Positions 27,996 through 28,500 of a stretch of 28,500 nucleotides of DNA are shown in pieces. Under the pieces are notes generated by a model. It had not been told where the DNA came from and did not search any database. It saw nothing but the letters and a program-made list of their open reading frames with translations. Where the stretch lies: assembly GCF_964340395.1 (NCBI RefSeq), contig NC_135554.1:9860475-9888974 (forward strand), given 5' to 3'. The position numbers and the translations under genes were made by a program. How positions within the stretch are numbered: the first letter of the stretch is position 1; every line of letters begins with the position of its first letter. This stretch comes from Glandiceps talaboti (taxonomy: Eukaryota > Hemichordata > Enteropneusta > Spengelidae).

Positions 27996-28500
27996 GTGTA
28001 CATGTGATATATATTAATAACTGCTTTTTAACCTAAACAGTCAGACAGTCACAATGTGTGAGTCATTCAAATCTTTTTTAAATGAAAGTTACCGACAAGC
28101 TTTAAATTGACAACCTAAGAACTCATCCCTAGCTGAGTAAATATTTGCAACATTGGTGTATTTATTATGTTACTGCAAAAACTATATCTTTTTTTGATAT
28201 TTTACTACAAGAATTATCTTTCCAGGTACAGGTTTATGTTATTTTTTTGGATTACACATTTCTTGTATTTTTGTCTTTTTTTCATAACTTCTAAATTATA
28301 TTTGTTCAATTAAATGAACTTTGAACTCTGACCTTTGACCATGTGATTTGGAAATTGGTTTAATATTGTAATTTTGTCTATTTAAATACAGTGTGTGCTG
28401 TGTATAATGATATAAATGACACGTTAGACTGTCAACACTTTGGGCAATATTTACGGCTCACAGTATGTATATTTTAACATTTTTACAGACATATTTTTAG
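27996..28500. other. Window end; no gene
   Basis: AT-rich, with an ATTAAA at 28309-28314 that could be a very distal poly(A) signal and the DR1-like motifs at 28315-28341. No coding seen. Confidence 0.4.
28315..28341 (-). promoter_or_regulatory. Two adjacent DR1-like nuclear-receptor half-site pairs
   Basis: 28329-28341 reads TGACCTTTGACCA, whose reverse TGGTCAAAGGTCA differs at one position from the DR1 consensus AGGTCAAAGGTCA bound by HNF4/RXR-type receptors. Directly before it, 28315-28327 reads TGAACTTTGAACT, a weaker version of the same layout. Binding is not shown. Confidence 0.3.

Overview
The window is nuclear DNA of an animal. It is AT-rich, its single clear gene is split by seven GT-AG introns, and most of it is intron or intergenic DNA seeded with short non-autonomous transposons, satellites and microsatellites. 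The motifs TAGGCCTA and (G)TACATGTA(C) recur, a texture I associate with marine invertebrates (hemichordate, echinoderm, lancelet or lophotrochozoan). I cannot fix the species. No bacterial operons, CRISPR arrays, rRNAs or tRNAs are visible.

Layout. 238-588 (minus) is the terminal exon of a small RING-like zinc-binding protein. About 2660-3040 is a relatively GC-rich stretch with well-formed splice donors on both strands. It is a plausible shared promoter: one donor (2662/2661, minus) could start the RING gene, while two exons (ending 2785, and 2987-3036) look like the non-coding 5' leader of the main gene. A 14.2 kb first intron follows (3037-17277), holding a 17-copy 29-bp satellite, a LINE-like tail, two copies of a TAGGCCTA-ended MITE, a nested foldback region at 15.5-16.5 kb and long anonymous AT-rich DNA.

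The main gene runs from 17303 to 26434 on the plus strand. Seven coding exons (17278-17554, 18966-19095, 21340-21523, 22756-22813, 23867-24043, 24785-24946, 26360-26434) join in consistent phase into a 345-residue, six-helix membrane protein. It belongs to the phospholipid phosphatase-related family (PLPPR/LPPR/PRG), the catalytically degenerate relatives of lipid phosphate phosphatases. Most of the catalytic residues of the lipid phosphatase C1, C2 and C3 motifs are replaced. Its introns carry further foldback elements, a third TAGGCCTA MITE and a possible Penelope-type hammerhead-like motif.

The most striking observation is at the end of coding exon 6. A 57-bp unit containing the last 13 codons of the exon together with its splice donor is repeated three times in tandem, in frame. 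This makes three identical donor sites 57 bp apart, which could yield cytoplasmic tails differing by steps of 19 residues, plus an intron-retained form with its own stop. The 3' side holds a strong, almost loopless hairpin in the 3' UTR, two AATAAA signals, a six-copy 60/61-bp satellite and a pair of DR1-like nuclear-receptor motifs close to the window end.
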